From NCBI GenBank assembly GCA_964556005.1, contig CAZKUR010000012.1, positions 1-64,000 on the forward strand: 64,000 nucleotides of DNA, written 5' to 3'. The DNA is from CAZKUR01 sp964556005 (GTDB lineage: Bacteria > Bacteroidota > Ignavibacteria > Ignavibacteriales > Ignavibacteriaceae). How positions within the stretch are numbered: position 1 is the first letter of the stretch; each line of letters opens with the position of its first letter. Below the pieces are notes generated by a model. The model was not told the DNA's origin and searched no databases. It saw only the letters and a list, made by a program, of their open reading frames with translations. This document shows, piece by piece, positions 52,464 through 61,533 of the stretch. Position numbers and translations under genes: made by a program.

Positions 52464-53477
52464 TCAAAGTAAATTAACTTCTTCGGATAGCTCAATGCCA
52501 AACTGAATAAGAACCGATTTCTTTATTTCATTTGCAAGTTTAAGAATCTCCTGACCCGAAGCATTTCCTAAATTTACGATAACCAGAGGCTGTTTTTCAT
52601 GAACACCGGCATTACCAAATTTTTTTCCTTTCCAGCCGCATTTTTCAATCAGCCAGGCTGCAGGTATTTTGACAATATTTTCATTTGTATAGCCTGGCAT
52701 GTCAAAATATTTTTTCATTAGGTCCGCATATTTTTCCAGTTTAATTTCGGGATTTTTGAAGAAGCTTCCGGCATTACCAATCTTTGCAGGATCGGGTAAT
52801 TTTTCTTTTCTAATTTTTATTATAATATCACTAACGTCCTTTATCGATGGATTTTTTAATCCCAATCTGTTGATTTCATTTTTTACCGGTGTATAATTCA
52901 AATTTACTTCCGGGTTCTTATTTAGTCGAAGCCTGACGTGAGTAACTATAAATTTATTTTTTAGTTCATTTTTAAAAATACTATCCCGGTAGCTAAACTT
53001 ACATCCTTCTTTTTTAAATTCTTTTTTTTGAAGGTTATCAATTGAAATGCCCGACAATGAAATAAAAGTATCCTTCAATTCCTGTCCGTAAGCCCCGATA
53101 TTTTGAATAGGGGCAGCGCCTACGGTCCCCGGTATTAAAGAAAGGTTCTCAATTCCACCTAAGTTTTTTTCAATACAGTATTTAACTAGATCATTCCAAA
53201 TTACTCCTGCTCCGGCTTCGACATCGGTAAAATCATCTTCTTCATTAATAACTTTTATACCGGGAATTGATACTTTTAAAATTAGCCCGGGAAAATCATT
53301 AGTAAATAGAACATTGCTTCCGCCGCCCAAAATAAATTTTTCCATCTGGGTAAATTCCAGTTCTGTTAGCACTTTATTTATCACTTCTTCTGAAAATGCT
53401 TCGACATAGACAGCAGCTTTGGATTCTATACCTAGTGTATTTAAATTTTTTAGCGAATAATTTTTATGTATCAGCAT
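52464..53477 (-). CDS. murB: UDP-N-acetylenolpyruvoylglucosamine reductase
   Basis: Flavoenzyme of the second committed peptidoglycan step. The 337-residue type I (E. coli-like) form has FAD-binding LGGGSNVLF (about 50-58), SLIPGTVGAAPIQNIGAYG, the substrate-loop YRDSIFK and the catalytic Ser in GNAGSFFKNP, with Glu near the C-terminus. It appears monocistronic. Confidence 0.95.
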   Translation of the reverse strand: MLIHKNYSLKNLNTLGIESKAAVYVEAFSEEVINKVLTELEFTQMEKFILGGGSNVLFTNDFPGLILKVSIPGIKVINEEDDFTDVEAGAGVIWNDLVKYCIEKNLGGIENLSLIPGTVGAAPIQNIGAYGQELKDTFISLSGISIDNLQKKEFKKEGCKFSYRDSIFKNELKNKFIVTHVRLRLNKNPEVNLNYTPVKNEINRLGLKNPSIKDVSDIIIKIRKEKLPDPAKIGNAGSFFKNPEIKLEKYADLMKKYFDMPGYTNENIVKIPAAWLIEKCGWKGKKFGNAGVHEKQPLVIVNLGNASGQEILKLANEIKKSVLIQFGIELSEEVNLL

Positions 53478-53835
53478 TTAATAAAAATATAGTTAATTGA
53501 ATATGCGAAGTTACATAAATGAATATTTTTGTCATATTAAACGAGACTAAAAATCTAAAATTTTTTTTATGTTAAGATCATGATCCTTCGTACATACATT
53601 ACAAGTCAATTGAATTCTTATCTTTTCAGAAATTTGGAATTGAATCTCGTTTATAACAATTTCATTAAAAAATAAAGTCATAAGGTTGAGTTGAATGGGG
53701 AATACAAATGCTACGAAAACTAGTAAAAAAAATAGTTCAATTTTTTCATATCGAAATTTTGTTATTAGTGTGAAGATTTTAACTTTGTGTCTGAAAATTT
53801 TTAACCTTAATTAAATTAAAAGGTATTTTTTTATT
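53478..53835. other. Divergent intergenic region without recognised elements
   Basis: A 358-base AT-rich gap between divergent murB and NUDIX genes. It should contain a promoter for each. No tRNA, riboswitch-like fold or repeat was recognised. Confidence 0.4.
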
Positions 53836-54246
53836 TTGAAATTAGAGTTTAACTTTAACCAATCCGGCGTTATTCCTTTCAGGAAAAAGAATGGACAAAT
53901 AGAAGTACTTCTAATTACGTCTATTAAGAAAAAGAAATGGATTGTTCCAAAAGGATTTGTGGAATACAACCTCTCACCGTTTGAATCCGCAAAGAAAGAA
54001 GCATATGAAGAAGCCGGCGTGTTAGGTGAAAATGAAACTCTTGAATTAGGAACGTTTAAGTTACAGAAATCGTCAGGCATATGTTTAATGCAAATTTATT
54101 CTATGGAAGTAACAAAAGTTCTTGATGAATATCCCGATAAAGAGAGAAGAAAAAGGAAGTGGTATTCACTTGAAGAAGCTTCCTCTCTTGTTGACATTCC
54201 TCAAATCTCACAGATGATAATAAAGCTTAAAGAAAAGATTAAATAG
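53836..54246 (+). CDS. NUDIX hydrolase, DIPP-like, with variant NUDIX box
   Basis: A 136-residue NUDIX protein starting at TTG 53836 with a GGT-rich site upstream. The box reads GFVEYNLSPFESAKKEAYEEAGV: the metal-binding EE pair is intact, but the first box Glu is Leu and the Arg is Lys. The YEEAGVLGE ending and short length resemble diphosphoinositol/diadenosine polyphosphate hydrolases. Substrate unknown. Confidence 0.83.
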   Translation: MKLEFNFNQSGVIPFRKKNGQIEVLLITSIKKKKWIVPKGFVEYNLSPFESAKKEAYEEAGVLGENETLELGTFKLQKSSGICLMQIYSMEVTKVLDEYPDKERRKRKWYSLEEASSLVDIPQISQMIIKLKEKIK

Positions 54247-54424
54247 AGATAGCCTAATATCTCATTAATTTGTAAATGATTCATGTTTATTTTTATTGCT
54301 ACAACTCTTCGACAAATTTTCATTTCAGACTAAAAGGATTCATCTTTTTTATTTTTAATAAATAACATTAATTCCTTCTTTCCTTGACGCAATCCGCTTT
54401 AAGGCGAGACAGGAAAAAGAAACA

Positions 54425-54441
54425 ACCTACCTTCAGTAGGT
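54425..54441 (-). terminator. Probable recX terminator
   Basis: ACCTAC, a five-base loop and GTAGGT, followed on the minus strand by TTGTTTCTTTTT. It lies about 30 bases after the recX stop and would end the pgsA-to-recX transcript. The stem is short. Confidence 0.55.
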
Positions 54442-54469
54442 AAAAAGGACATGCGCTGAAAAAGAAAAG

Positions 54470-55096
54470 TCATTCTTCTTTTATAAGCTCGTTTACAACT
54501 TTTCTACAAATGTCGAAATCAAAACCTTTAGAGAAGAGAAATGATGAAATTTTTTGTGCAGCTTTTTTACTATCGAGATTTTTTCCTGCAATAAGCCTCA
54601 ATTTTTTCTTGCCTAAATTTAATGCAGTATTATAGTCATTTTCTTCAGATGAAACTTTCTCCAAAACCTCATCGATAATTTCCCGGTTGATTCCCCTATT
54701 GATTAACCCGGCTTTTATTTTTGCTTTACCCCACGAACCACTGCTTTTTTCCTCAGCAAATAATATTGCAAATTTATGATCGTCAAGAAAATTACTTTTC
54801 AATAATTCCTTTAATACTTCTTCGATTAATTCTTTATCATATTTCTTTTGAAGAAGCTTCAGTTTTAATTCTACGTACGAATGCATTCGCCGCGATAATA
54901 AACGAATTGCACTTTGCTTTATAAAATATTTTTGGTTTTGAGTGATGAGTAAAGAAAAAAAGTCCCCGGAAATTTCGTCGCCTTTCCGGAGACCGTTTTT
55001 CATCAATATTTCGTATGCAAGGAATAATTTTTCGCCGTTATCAAGATGTACAATTACATCCCGCGAATTTTTTTTAGTAACCTTTAAGATCCTCAT
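54470..55096 (-). CDS. recX: RecA regulator RecX
   Basis: A 208-residue helical protein of the RecX family, which modulates RecA filaments. Visible are ALRLLSRRMHSYVEL-like (AIRLLSRRMHSYVELKLKL) and FLDDHKFAILFAEEK, the first and second RecX three-helix motifs, and RGINREIIDEVLE. It begins six bases after recA and is probably translated from the same mRNA. Confidence 0.93.
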   Translation of the reverse strand: MRILKVTKKNSRDVIVHLDNGEKLFLAYEILMKNGLRKGDEISGDFFSLLITQNQKYFIKQSAIRLLSRRMHSYVELKLKLLQKKYDKELIEEVLKELLKSNFLDDHKFAILFAEEKSSGSWGKAKIKAGLINRGINREIIDEVLEKVSSEENDYNTALNLGKKKLRLIAGKNLDSKKAAQKISSFLFSKGFDFDICRKVVNELIKEE

Positions 55097-55102
55097 ACTA
55101 AA

Positions 55103-56164
55103 TTATTTGGAGGATTTCTTTTCCTTACCGCCTGGTTTTTCTTCGGTTTTTTCAGGTTCTTTTTCCTGGCCGTTAAAGCCAAGTTTTGTTTTAACTTCTT
55201 TCTCTATTTTATCATTTAAATCCGGCAGCTCACCCAGTTTCTGGCGAAATTGTTCGCGGCCCTGGAAGCGGTCTTCGCCATAAGTAAACCACGCACCGCT
55301 CTTCTTTATAATTCCGAGATTAGTAGCTAAATCAATAAGATCGCCTTTCTTGCTGATCCCTTCGTTGTAAAGAATATCAAACTCAACTTCTTTAAATGGC
55401 GGGGCCACTTTGCTTTTAACTATTTTTACTTTTGTACGGTTGCCAATTACTTCAGTGCCTTCTTTGATTGCAGCAATTCTTCTTATATCAAGCCTTAAAG
55501 ATGCATAAAATTTAAGAGCGTTTCCGCCGGTTGTGGTTTCCGGATTTCCAAAGATAACTCCGATTTTACTTCTCAGCTGGTTGATAAAAATAACTGCAGT
55601 CCTTGATTTGGAAATAGCTCCGGTTAATTTCCTTAATGCCTGCGACATAAGTCTTGCCTGCACAGCCATTGTCGCATCGCCCATTTCGCCTTCAATTTCT
55701 GAACGCGGCACGAGCGCCGCAACCGAGTCAATTACAATTACATCGAGAGCATTACTTCGGACCAAAGTATCGGTAATTTCAAGAGCTTGCTCTCCGAAAT
55801 CAGGCTGCGAAAGCAATAAGTTTGGAGTGTCAACTCCAAGCCTTTTTGCATAATTTACATCAAGTGCATGCTCGGCATCTATGAATGCAGCTAGCCCACC
55901 TTTTTTTTGTGCTTCTGCAATTATATGCAGGCATAGTGTTGTTTTACCGGATGATTCTGGTCCGTAAATTTCGGTAACCCTGCCTCTTGGAATTCCGCCG
56001 ATTCCAAGTGCGTAATCGAGAGACAGTGCGCCTGTCGGAATTGATTCCACATGACTTATAACGCCGTCTCCCAGCTTCATTATCGCTCCTTTACCGTACG
56101 TTTTCTCAATGCTGGATATCGCGTCTTCTATAATCTTAAGCTTTTGTTCTCTGTCTGAACTCAT
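55103..56164 (-). CDS. recA: Recombinase RecA
   Basis: A 353-residue RecA. Walker A is GPESSGKTT (68-76), Walker B VIVIDSVAALVPR follows, and INQLRSKIGVIFGNPETTTGG covers loop L2. The C-terminal tail is charged, here Lys/Glu/Pro-rich. Catalyses homologous strand exchange and LexA cleavage. Preceded by thpR with 14 bases and a GGAGGAA site. Confidence 0.98.
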   Translation of the reverse strand: MSSDREQKLKIIEDAISSIEKTYGKGAIMKLGDGVISHVESIPTGALSLDYALGIGGIPRGRVTEIYGPESSGKTTLCLHIIAEAQKKGGLAAFIDAEHALDVNYAKRLGVDTPNLLLSQPDFGEQALEITDTLVRSNALDVIVIDSVAALVPRSEIEGEMGDATMAVQARLMSQALRKLTGAISKSRTAVIFINQLRSKIGVIFGNPETTTGGNALKFYASLRLDIRRIAAIKEGTEVIGNRTKVKIVKSKVAPPFKEVEFDILYNEGISKKGDLIDLATNLGIIKKSGAWFTYGEDRFQGREQFRQKLGELPDLNDKIEKEVKTKLGFNGQEKEPEKTEEKPGGKEKKSSK

Positions 56165-56178
56165 TTTTCCTCCCTAAC

Positions 56179-56727
56179 TTATTTTAAATTAAAAATTTTT
56201 ATACTCGAATAAATAGAACCCGCCGGGTTTAATTTACTTTCCATTAAAGCAATTTCGTTTGAGATGAATTTTTCAGGTTCAACCTGAAAGTTAAGAAAAC
56301 TATCGATAAAATTTTGGTTTACTTTTTTCTTTATTCTCATCATCGTCAAATGCGGATTAAATTCTCTTTTTTCCGCAGGAATATTAAATTTTGTAAGATT
56401 TTCATTTAGTCTTTTTACAAGCTCTTTGATCGAATCATCTATCGAAAAACCAAGCCACAAAATTTTAGCTTCTTTAAATCGATAAAAAAATCCAAACCTT
56501 GTCAGTAGACATTCAAATGCCGAATATTCCTCAATAAATTTTATGGATTCGGTAACCGGCTGAATCAAATCTTCCTTAACTTCACCGATAAATTTCAGTG
56601 TTAGGTGTATTTTATCGATTTCTTCCCATTTATAATCATTATAGTTATTTACAATTTCCCTGGGAAGATTAAATATTTTCTGTCTTACATCATCGGGAAT
56701 TTTTAATGCAATAAACAGCCTAATCAT
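56179..56727 (-). CDS. thpR: RNA 2',3'-cyclic phosphodiesterase (2H family)
   Basis: A 182-residue 2H phosphoesterase. The two catalytic HxT motifs are HLT at 41-43 (HLTLKFIGEV) and at 126-128 (NPHLTMMR). Members hydrolyse 2',3'-cyclic phosphates on RNA and were once called 2'-5' RNA ligases. Its start lies eight bases inside the cinA end, so translation is coupled. Confidence 0.92.
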   Translation of the reverse strand: MIRLFIALKIPDDVRQKIFNLPREIVNNYNDYKWEEIDKIHLTLKFIGEVKEDLIQPVTESIKFIEEYSAFECLLTRFGFFYRFKEAKILWLGFSIDDSIKELVKRLNENLTKFNIPAEKREFNPHLTMMRIKKKVNQNFIDSFLNFQVEPEKFISNEIALMESKLNPAGSIYSSIKIFNLK

Positions 56728-57988
56728 CTAACGAAATTCCCAGCAAATATTTTCGCAGCATGTCGAGAGCTGTCTGTGAAGCTCTTTGTTTATTTAAAAT
56801 CCTATCATCGCCAAAAAGAAATTTTTTAGCGGTACAGACTTTGTCGTCGCATAAGCCAATATAAACCAGGCCAATGGGCTTGTCGATACTCGCGCCTGTC
56901 GGGCCCATTATCCCTGTTAAAGAAATACCAATATCCGTCCCGCTTGTCGATTTGATTCCTTCCGCCATTTGCCTTGCAACCTGGAGGCTTACAGCACCAT
57001 GTTCAAGAATTGTATCTTCGTTTACTTTTAGAATCTCAACCTTAGCCGCATTGCTGTAGCTGACGACTCCTCTCTCGAAATATTCACTGCTTCCGCTAAC
57101 GTTTGTTATTCTGTTTGCTAAATTTCCTCCCGTACACGATTCTGCAACAGCTATTTTCAAACCGCGATCTTTAAGCAGCTTCCCGATAATTTCTTCTAAA
57201 GTATCATCGTCTTTTCCATAAATATACCGTCCTGCCTTTGCACGAATCTTTTGTTCTATTTCGGATAATTTATTTTTTGCTTCCTCTTCGCTTGTCTCTT
57301 TAACCGTAATTCTTAAACGTACTCCATATTGACTTGGAAGAAAGGCTAATTTAGAACCGGATAATAATTCATTTATATCACCAAGCCTGTCCGACAAGTG
57401 AGATTCCGGGATTCCGGTAGTCAACAAGGTGGTCATCTTAATAACGTAATCAAGACTTTTGTACTTTCCAACCAGTTCGGGAATAATTGTTTCCTCCATC
57501 ATTGCCGTCATCTCAAAAGGGACACCTGGCATTACAATAAATAACTTATTTCCTTTTTCTATCCAGAAACCGGGTGCAGTACCTTTTTGATTATTAATTA
57601 TCCTTGCATTTTTTGGAACAAGCGCCTGACCTTTTGCAGTTTTTGTTATTTCCCTTCCTCTCTTTTTGTACAGTTCAGTAATGTTTGCAAGGACTTCTTT
57701 ACTTTCTTCCAATTCGGTATTGAAAAATTTTACAACACATTTTCGCGTTACATCATCATGTGTTGGGCCTAAGCCGCCGGTTACAAAAATTATATCGTTT
57801 TTATCCCAAACATTCTTAAATTCAGCGATAATTTCTTCTTCAATATCGCCGACTATAGAAGCATTTTTTACTTCAATATTTATTTTGCTCAATTGAGAGC
57901 CAATGTATGCAGCGTTAGTATTTAATACCTGGCCGATTAAAATTTCGTCCCCTATTGTTATGATATGAGCAGTAATCGATTTTTCCAT
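56720..57988 (-). CDS. cinA: CinA-family protein (MoCF domain plus NMN deamidase)
   Basis: A 422-residue two-domain protein: an N-terminal molybdopterin-binding-like domain (TIGDEILIGQVLNTNAA, VTGGLGPTHDD) with ADP-ribose pyrophosphatase activity in some members, and a C-terminal PncC domain (AESCTGGNLANRI, SLTGIMGPTG) that deamidates NMN. Pairing with recA is common in bacteria. Role in NAD salvage, competence in some species. Confidence 0.94.
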   Translation of the reverse strand: MEKSITAHIITIGDEILIGQVLNTNAAYIGSQLSKINIEVKNASIVGDIEEEIIAEFKNVWDKNDIIFVTGGLGPTHDDVTRKCVVKFFNTELEESKEVLANITELYKKRGREITKTAKGQALVPKNARIINNQKGTAPGFWIEKGNKLFIVMPGVPFEMTAMMEETIIPELVGKYKSLDYVIKMTTLLTTGIPESHLSDRLGDINELLSGSKLAFLPSQYGVRLRITVKETSEEEAKNKLSEIEQKIRAKAGRYIYGKDDDTLEEIIGKLLKDRGLKIAVAESCTGGNLANRITNVSGSSEYFERGVVSYSNAAKVEILKVNEDTILEHGAVSLQVARQMAEGIKSTSGTDIGISLTGIMGPTGASIDKPIGLVYIGLCDDKVCTAKKFLFGDDRILNKQRASQTALDMLRKYLLGISLDD

Positions 57989-57999
57989 GAGCTAAAAAT

Positions 58000-58461
58000 T
58001 TATTTGTAATGAGTAAAAATAATTAAAATAATATGAAGAACAATTAATGAATAAAATCCGGCGATTACATCATCAATCATTATTCCCAATCCTCCTTTTA
58101 ATTTTTCTAATTTTCTTGCCGGATATGGCTTCACAATATCCATAAAACGCCAGATGAAAAAAGCAGCCATCGATATGAGAATTAATTTAGGAAGAAACAG
58201 CAGCGAAATCCACATTCCAACAACTTCATCGATTGTGCATTCGGCAGGATCCTTTCCGTAGACTTCATCGAATTTGTTGCCGACAAATATTCCGTAAAAT
58301 ATAAAAATTAAAATTGCCGGAATTATTACAAAAGGTTTTTCAAATCCAGGTATGTAGTAAATTATTAAAGCCGCAAGGCTTCCAAATGTTCCTGAGGCAA
58401 CGGGAATGTAGCCCGTATAAAACCCGGAACCTAAAAATTTTTCAAAGAAATTAATTTTCAT
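58000..58461 (-). CDS. pgpA: Phosphatidylglycerophosphatase A
   Basis: A 153-residue membrane protein that removes the phosphate from phosphatidylglycerophosphate. The family active-site region DPAECTIDEVVGMWISL and the IMIDDVIAGFYS motif near the end are present. It overlaps pgsA, which makes its substrate, by 11 bases, and precedes cinA by 12 bases. Confidence 0.93.
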   Translation of the reverse strand: MKINFFEKFLGSGFYTGYIPVASGTFGSLAALIIYYIPGFEKPFVIIPAILIFIFYGIFVGNKFDEVYGKDPAECTIDEVVGMWISLLFLPKLILISMAAFFIWRFMDIVKPYPARKLEKLKGGLGIMIDDVIAGFYSLIVLHIILIIFTHYK

Positions 58462-59047
58462 TATTAATGAGTTTTATCAATAATTTCCTGTTTATATAAA
58501 GATATGATATTCCCGAATGTACTGTAATTAAAGTTATTATCAGCATACCGAAATAAACTGCATGATTGTTCAGCAGTACAGAATGCAACCCGTTATTATT
58601 CTTAAATAGGTCGATTGTATTCAGACCAATGTAAACAATTAAAAGATAATATAGAAAGAACATCTGGATAAAAGTTTTCCATTTGGCATAATAGCTTGTT
58701 GTGAAAGAAAATCCTTTTGCATCAGCGTAAGCCCTAAGTATTGTAACAACAAAATCTCTCAGCAAAATTAATATCACCATCCAGAGAGGAAGTATTTTCA
58801 AAAATACAAAAGCTAAAAATGCAGCCGAAGTAAGAATTTTATCGGCTAACGGATCCCAAAATTTTCCCCAGGTAGTTATATAATTGAATTTTCTTGCAAG
58901 CCAGCCGTCATACCAATCGGTTATTGCTGCAATAAAAAAAACAAGCAATGATATTTGCTGTAAGAGCGGGTTCCCGGTTAAGAATAAAAAGAAAAAAACC
59001 GGAGAAAGTACTATTCTTAATATTGTTAGCTGATTGGGTAATACCAT
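58451..59047 (-). CDS. pgsA: CDP-diacylglycerol-glycerol-3-phosphate 3-phosphatidyltransferase
   Basis: A 198-residue CDP-alcohol phosphatidyltransferase with DWYDGWLARKFNYITTWG then KFWDPLADKI, the full DGx2ARx8Gx3Dx3D signature. The start LPNQLTILRIVLSP is PgsA-typical. It makes phosphatidylglycerophosphate for anionic phospholipids. First gene of a six-gene run ending with recX. Confidence 0.95.
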   Translation of the reverse strand: MVLPNQLTILRIVLSPVFFFLFLTGNPLLQQISLLVFFIAAITDWYDGWLARKFNYITTWGKFWDPLADKILTSAAFLAFVFLKILPLWMVILILLRDFVVTILRAYADAKGFSFTTSYYAKWKTFIQMFFLYYLLIVYIGLNTIDLFKNNNGLHSVLLNNHAVYFGMLIITLITVHSGISYLYINRKLLIKLINNEN

Positions 59048-59136
59048 GCTTAAATTTAATTTGATTCTCTATCTAAAGATATAAAAGAGGATATAATAAT
59101 CCTTCCATTTAAGTAAATTAAAATGATATTGCTTGA

Positions 59137-59187
59137 AAAGATGGCATATTTTCGCATAGCAATGCAAGTTGGAAAGATAGCATCTCT
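59137..59187. repeat. Degenerate palindrome copy C
   Basis: AAAGATGGCATATT (59137-59150) and AAAGATAGCATCTCT (59173-59187) resemble the arms of the hairpins at 40710 and 45080 but with several mismatches. A small GCAT/ATGC hairpin lies between them. It follows the toxin remnant and precedes pgsA. Confidence 0.45.
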
Positions 59188-59214
59188 AAAAATTTTATTG
59201 CGGACAATAGTAAA

Positions 59215-59545
59215 TTAAAATGGGTTTAAAATATTTAGCTTAGTTTCCTCACTTAAAATTTTAATTTCATCGTAATTAGCTTTAATTATTTTCTCAATAT
59301 ATTTTGTTGAACAATTTCCCTTTTTTATCCAAACTATTTTAGGTGAATTTTTCAATAAAATACTGCGTTCGGCGAAGTCCGCGTCTTTAGTTACAATTAT
59401 ATATTTATTTCTCTTTGCATATTCCCAAATATCAATATCCAAAGCAGAGCTTATCCAATATCTCTTACATGTACCGAATCAGGAAACAAATCCCAAAGCT
59501 TTTGATCAAATAATGAGAAAGATTTTGATCAAAAAGAAGTTTCAT
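59215..59545 (-). pseudogene. DUF5615 PIN-like toxin, broken by two frameshifts
   Basis: Only the last 75 codons (59215-59442) are in one frame (ALDIDIWEYAKRNKYIIVTK, TKDADF with PIN-type acidic residues). Upstream, an ATG at 59545 overlapping the antitoxin stop opens KLLFDQNLSHYLIK, the usual DUF5615 start; the sequence then continues in another frame as DLFPDSVHVRDIG and in a third as SSALDIDIW. One missing A in the run at 59500-59503 and one missing T near 59453 would restore a single product of about 110 residues. Either the toxin is decayed or the assembly has two single-base errors. Confidence 0.82.
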
Positions 59546-59769
59546 GCAGATTTTGATGTTAAGTTGCTTTCTCTATCCGCCGCAAAACTAAAGCACGCTA
59601 AAATATCATCTGTTGTTAAATCTGGAAAATCATGGAGGATTTCTTCAACAGACATTCCGGATGCAAGGTAGCTTAAAACATCATAAACCGTAATACGCAA
59701 TCCCCTGATACATGGTTTACCTGCACGTTTTCCACTCTTAATTGTAATTATATTTTCATAATCTATCAT
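59542..59769 (-). CDS. DUF433 antitoxin
   Basis: A 75-residue DUF433 protein: IITIKSGKRAGKPCIRGLRI and VYDVLSYLASGMSVEEIL (helix-turn-helix) then DFPDLTTDDILAC. DUF433 proteins are the DNA-binding partners of DUF5615 PIN-like toxins. Its TGA overlaps the toxin ATG by four bases. Likely represses its own promoter in the 285-base gap upstream. Confidence 0.88.
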   Translation of the reverse strand: MIDYENIITIKSGKRAGKPCIRGLRITVYDVLSYLASGMSVEEILHDFPDLTTDDILACFSFAADRESNLTSKSA

Positions 59770-60054
59770 TTCTATACCTTTCTCACTATATTAGCTAAAA
59801 TAATGAAAGTATGTTAAACAAGAAAGCAGGTAAAAATAAAGTCATACTATATTTTTAATCAAATATTGCTTCAAAATTATAGACAAAATTCTTACAAGAA
59901 AATATATATCTATAAGTTTGGAAGGTGCAAATAATAATCTTGATATCCTAAATTTTAATATAAGAGTTACACAGATTTAAATGGGATAAAAGATTACATC
60001 TTTCCTTTCAGTTTTGGATAGGTGAAAAGACTTCATTTTTTAAAATTAAAACTT
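59770..60054. other. Intergenic region with a possible palindrome copy D
   Basis: AT-rich gap downstream of the DUF971 gene and upstream of the antitoxin gene. AAAGATTACATCTTTCC (59988-60004) resembles the repeated palindrome arms; its partner GGTGAAAAGACTTCATT (60021-60037) matches poorly. Antitoxin operator sites are expected near 59770-59830, but none is obvious. Confidence 0.4.
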
Positions 60055-60348
60055 TTAATCTCCAGCTAAATTTTTAAGAAAAGTAAATTCATATATTCCC
60101 GTATTATGGCCGTCTTTCCAATCAACTGAAATTGCATAATTACCTACGATATTAATATTGGCTATTGTAATTTGATTCTCATTAAAAATCGGGATAAACT
60201 TTACCGATTGATTTTCCCTCTCTGCCAAACAGGTCGCACAGGGACAAAATTCTCTCAGCTTTTTTAATTCTATTTCCGATTCCGATTCATCATCCCATTT
60301 GATGAATAAGGATTTATTCTCCCTGATTTTAATTTTGAGAGGAGACAT
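60055..60348 (-). CDS. DUF971 protein
   Basis: A 97-residue protein of the family related to the N-terminal domain of gamma-butyrobetaine hydroxylase. The signature REFCPCATC (Cys35, Cys37, Cys40) is intact and may bind zinc or an iron-sulfur cluster, and the late IYEFTFLKNL is typical. DUF971 proteins often accompany Fe-S or Mrp-type genes; here it is coupled to purC by a one-base stop/start overlap. Confidence 0.87.
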   Translation of the reverse strand: MSPLKIKIRENKSLFIKWDDESESEIELKKLREFCPCATCLAERENQSVKFIPIFNENQITIANINIVGNYAISVDWKDGHNTGIYEFTFLKNLAGD

Positions 60349-61244
60349 TAAGCCAGTTGCATACCGGTTAACTTATGCAGGACTTCAAGATATTTTTCAC
60401 TCGTCTTATTAATTATATTCTCAGGTAATTCCGGCGGAGGCGGCTGCTTATTAAATTTTATCGATAATAAATAATCACGTACATATTGTTTATCATAGCT
60501 TTCCTGTGATCTACCTTTTTCATATTTATCCTCCGGCCAGAATCTCGAAGAATCGGGAGTTAACAATTCATCAAGCAGTATAAAATCATCATTATAAAAA
60601 CCAAATTCCATTTTTGTATCTGCAATGATGATTCCTTTTTTTAAAGCAAACTCCGTAGCCTTTTTAAATATCTTTAGAGTTGTATCACTGATTTTATTTA
60701 GTGTTTCTTTATCGGTAATTTTTTCAGCGTCTTTTACGGAAATGTTTTCATCATGCAGACCGATTTCCGCCTTGGTCGAAGGTGTAAATATCGGTTCTTT
60801 CAGCTTCTCGGATTCCTGTAATCCCTCAGGAAGTTTTATTCCTGAAATCATTCCGTTTTTTGTATAATCGTTCCAGCCGGAACCGGAAATATATCCCCTT
60901 ACAATAGCTTCAATCGGAATTACTTCCGCCTTTTTTACAAGCATCGACCTGTCTTTTAACTGTTCCGAATACTGTTTGCAGACAGCCGGAAATTTATTTA
61001 CATCCGTTGTAACTAAATGATTACTTATAATATCAGACGAAAAGTTGAACCAGAATTCAGATATTTTATTTAATACTTTCCCTTTATATGGAATTCCCTG
61101 GGCCATGATTACATCGAATGCAGAAAGACGGTCGGTTGAGATGATTAAATAATACTCGCCAACGTCGTAAATATCCCTGACCTTTCCTTTTTTAACTAAT
61201 TTAAGCTCAGGGAAATTAGTTTGTAAAATAACTTGTTCGGCCAT
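60348..61244 (-). CDS. purC: Phosphoribosylaminoimidazole-succinocarboxamide synthase
   Basis: Catalyses the aspartate addition step of purine synthesis. The 298-residue long-form (yeast ADE1-like) enzyme has VKKGKVRDIYDVG, STDRLSAFDVIM, IPIEAIVRGYISGSGWNDY and LIDEL-type LLDELLTPDSSRFWP; all key binding residues appear intact. It is clearly the functional PurC, in contrast to the divergent protein at 20385-21068. Confidence 0.96.
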   Translation of the reverse strand: MAEQVILQTNFPELKLVKKGKVRDIYDVGEYYLIISTDRLSAFDVIMAQGIPYKGKVLNKISEFWFNFSSDIISNHLVTTDVNKFPAVCKQYSEQLKDRSMLVKKAEVIPIEAIVRGYISGSGWNDYTKNGMISGIKLPEGLQESEKLKEPIFTPSTKAEIGLHDENISVKDAEKITDKETLNKISDTTLKIFKKATEFALKKGIIIADTKMEFGFYNDDFILLDELLTPDSSRFWPEDKYEKGRSQESYDKQYVRDYLLSIKFNKQPPPPELPENIINKTSEKYLEVLHKLTGMQLA

Positions 61245-61533
61245 ATTTCCTTCCTTTATTAATGTGAAACAAATATAAATACACAGCCTTCTTTATTCAA
61301 CTTGACTTTTAAATTACAAATCGGCCTCACATCACTATTAATTGACGAATAAAAACATTTACTTTTATTGAAAAATTTATTGTGCGATTTCGAACAGAGA
61401 AATTCACAAACGAACGACGGGAAATCGATGAGTTTCAAATTAAACAAATAAATAACTATTTGATCCCGGCATACTTGTTGGATTGAGATGGCCAAGAGTT
61501 TAACAAAAGTTTAATTTCAAAAAGGAACCAAAA
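61245..61533. other. Divergent intergenic region
   Basis: Nearly 290 bases between divergent purC and the HEAT-repeat gene. No structured RNA or palindrome recognised. A 78-codon open frame (61259-61495, minus) has unlikely composition and no ribosome site and is not called. Promoters for both genes are expected. Confidence 0.4.

Noticed and set aside
61259..61495. 78-codon minus-strand frame upstream of purC
   Set aside because: No ribosome site, odd composition, and it fills a divergent promoter region; no recognisable family.
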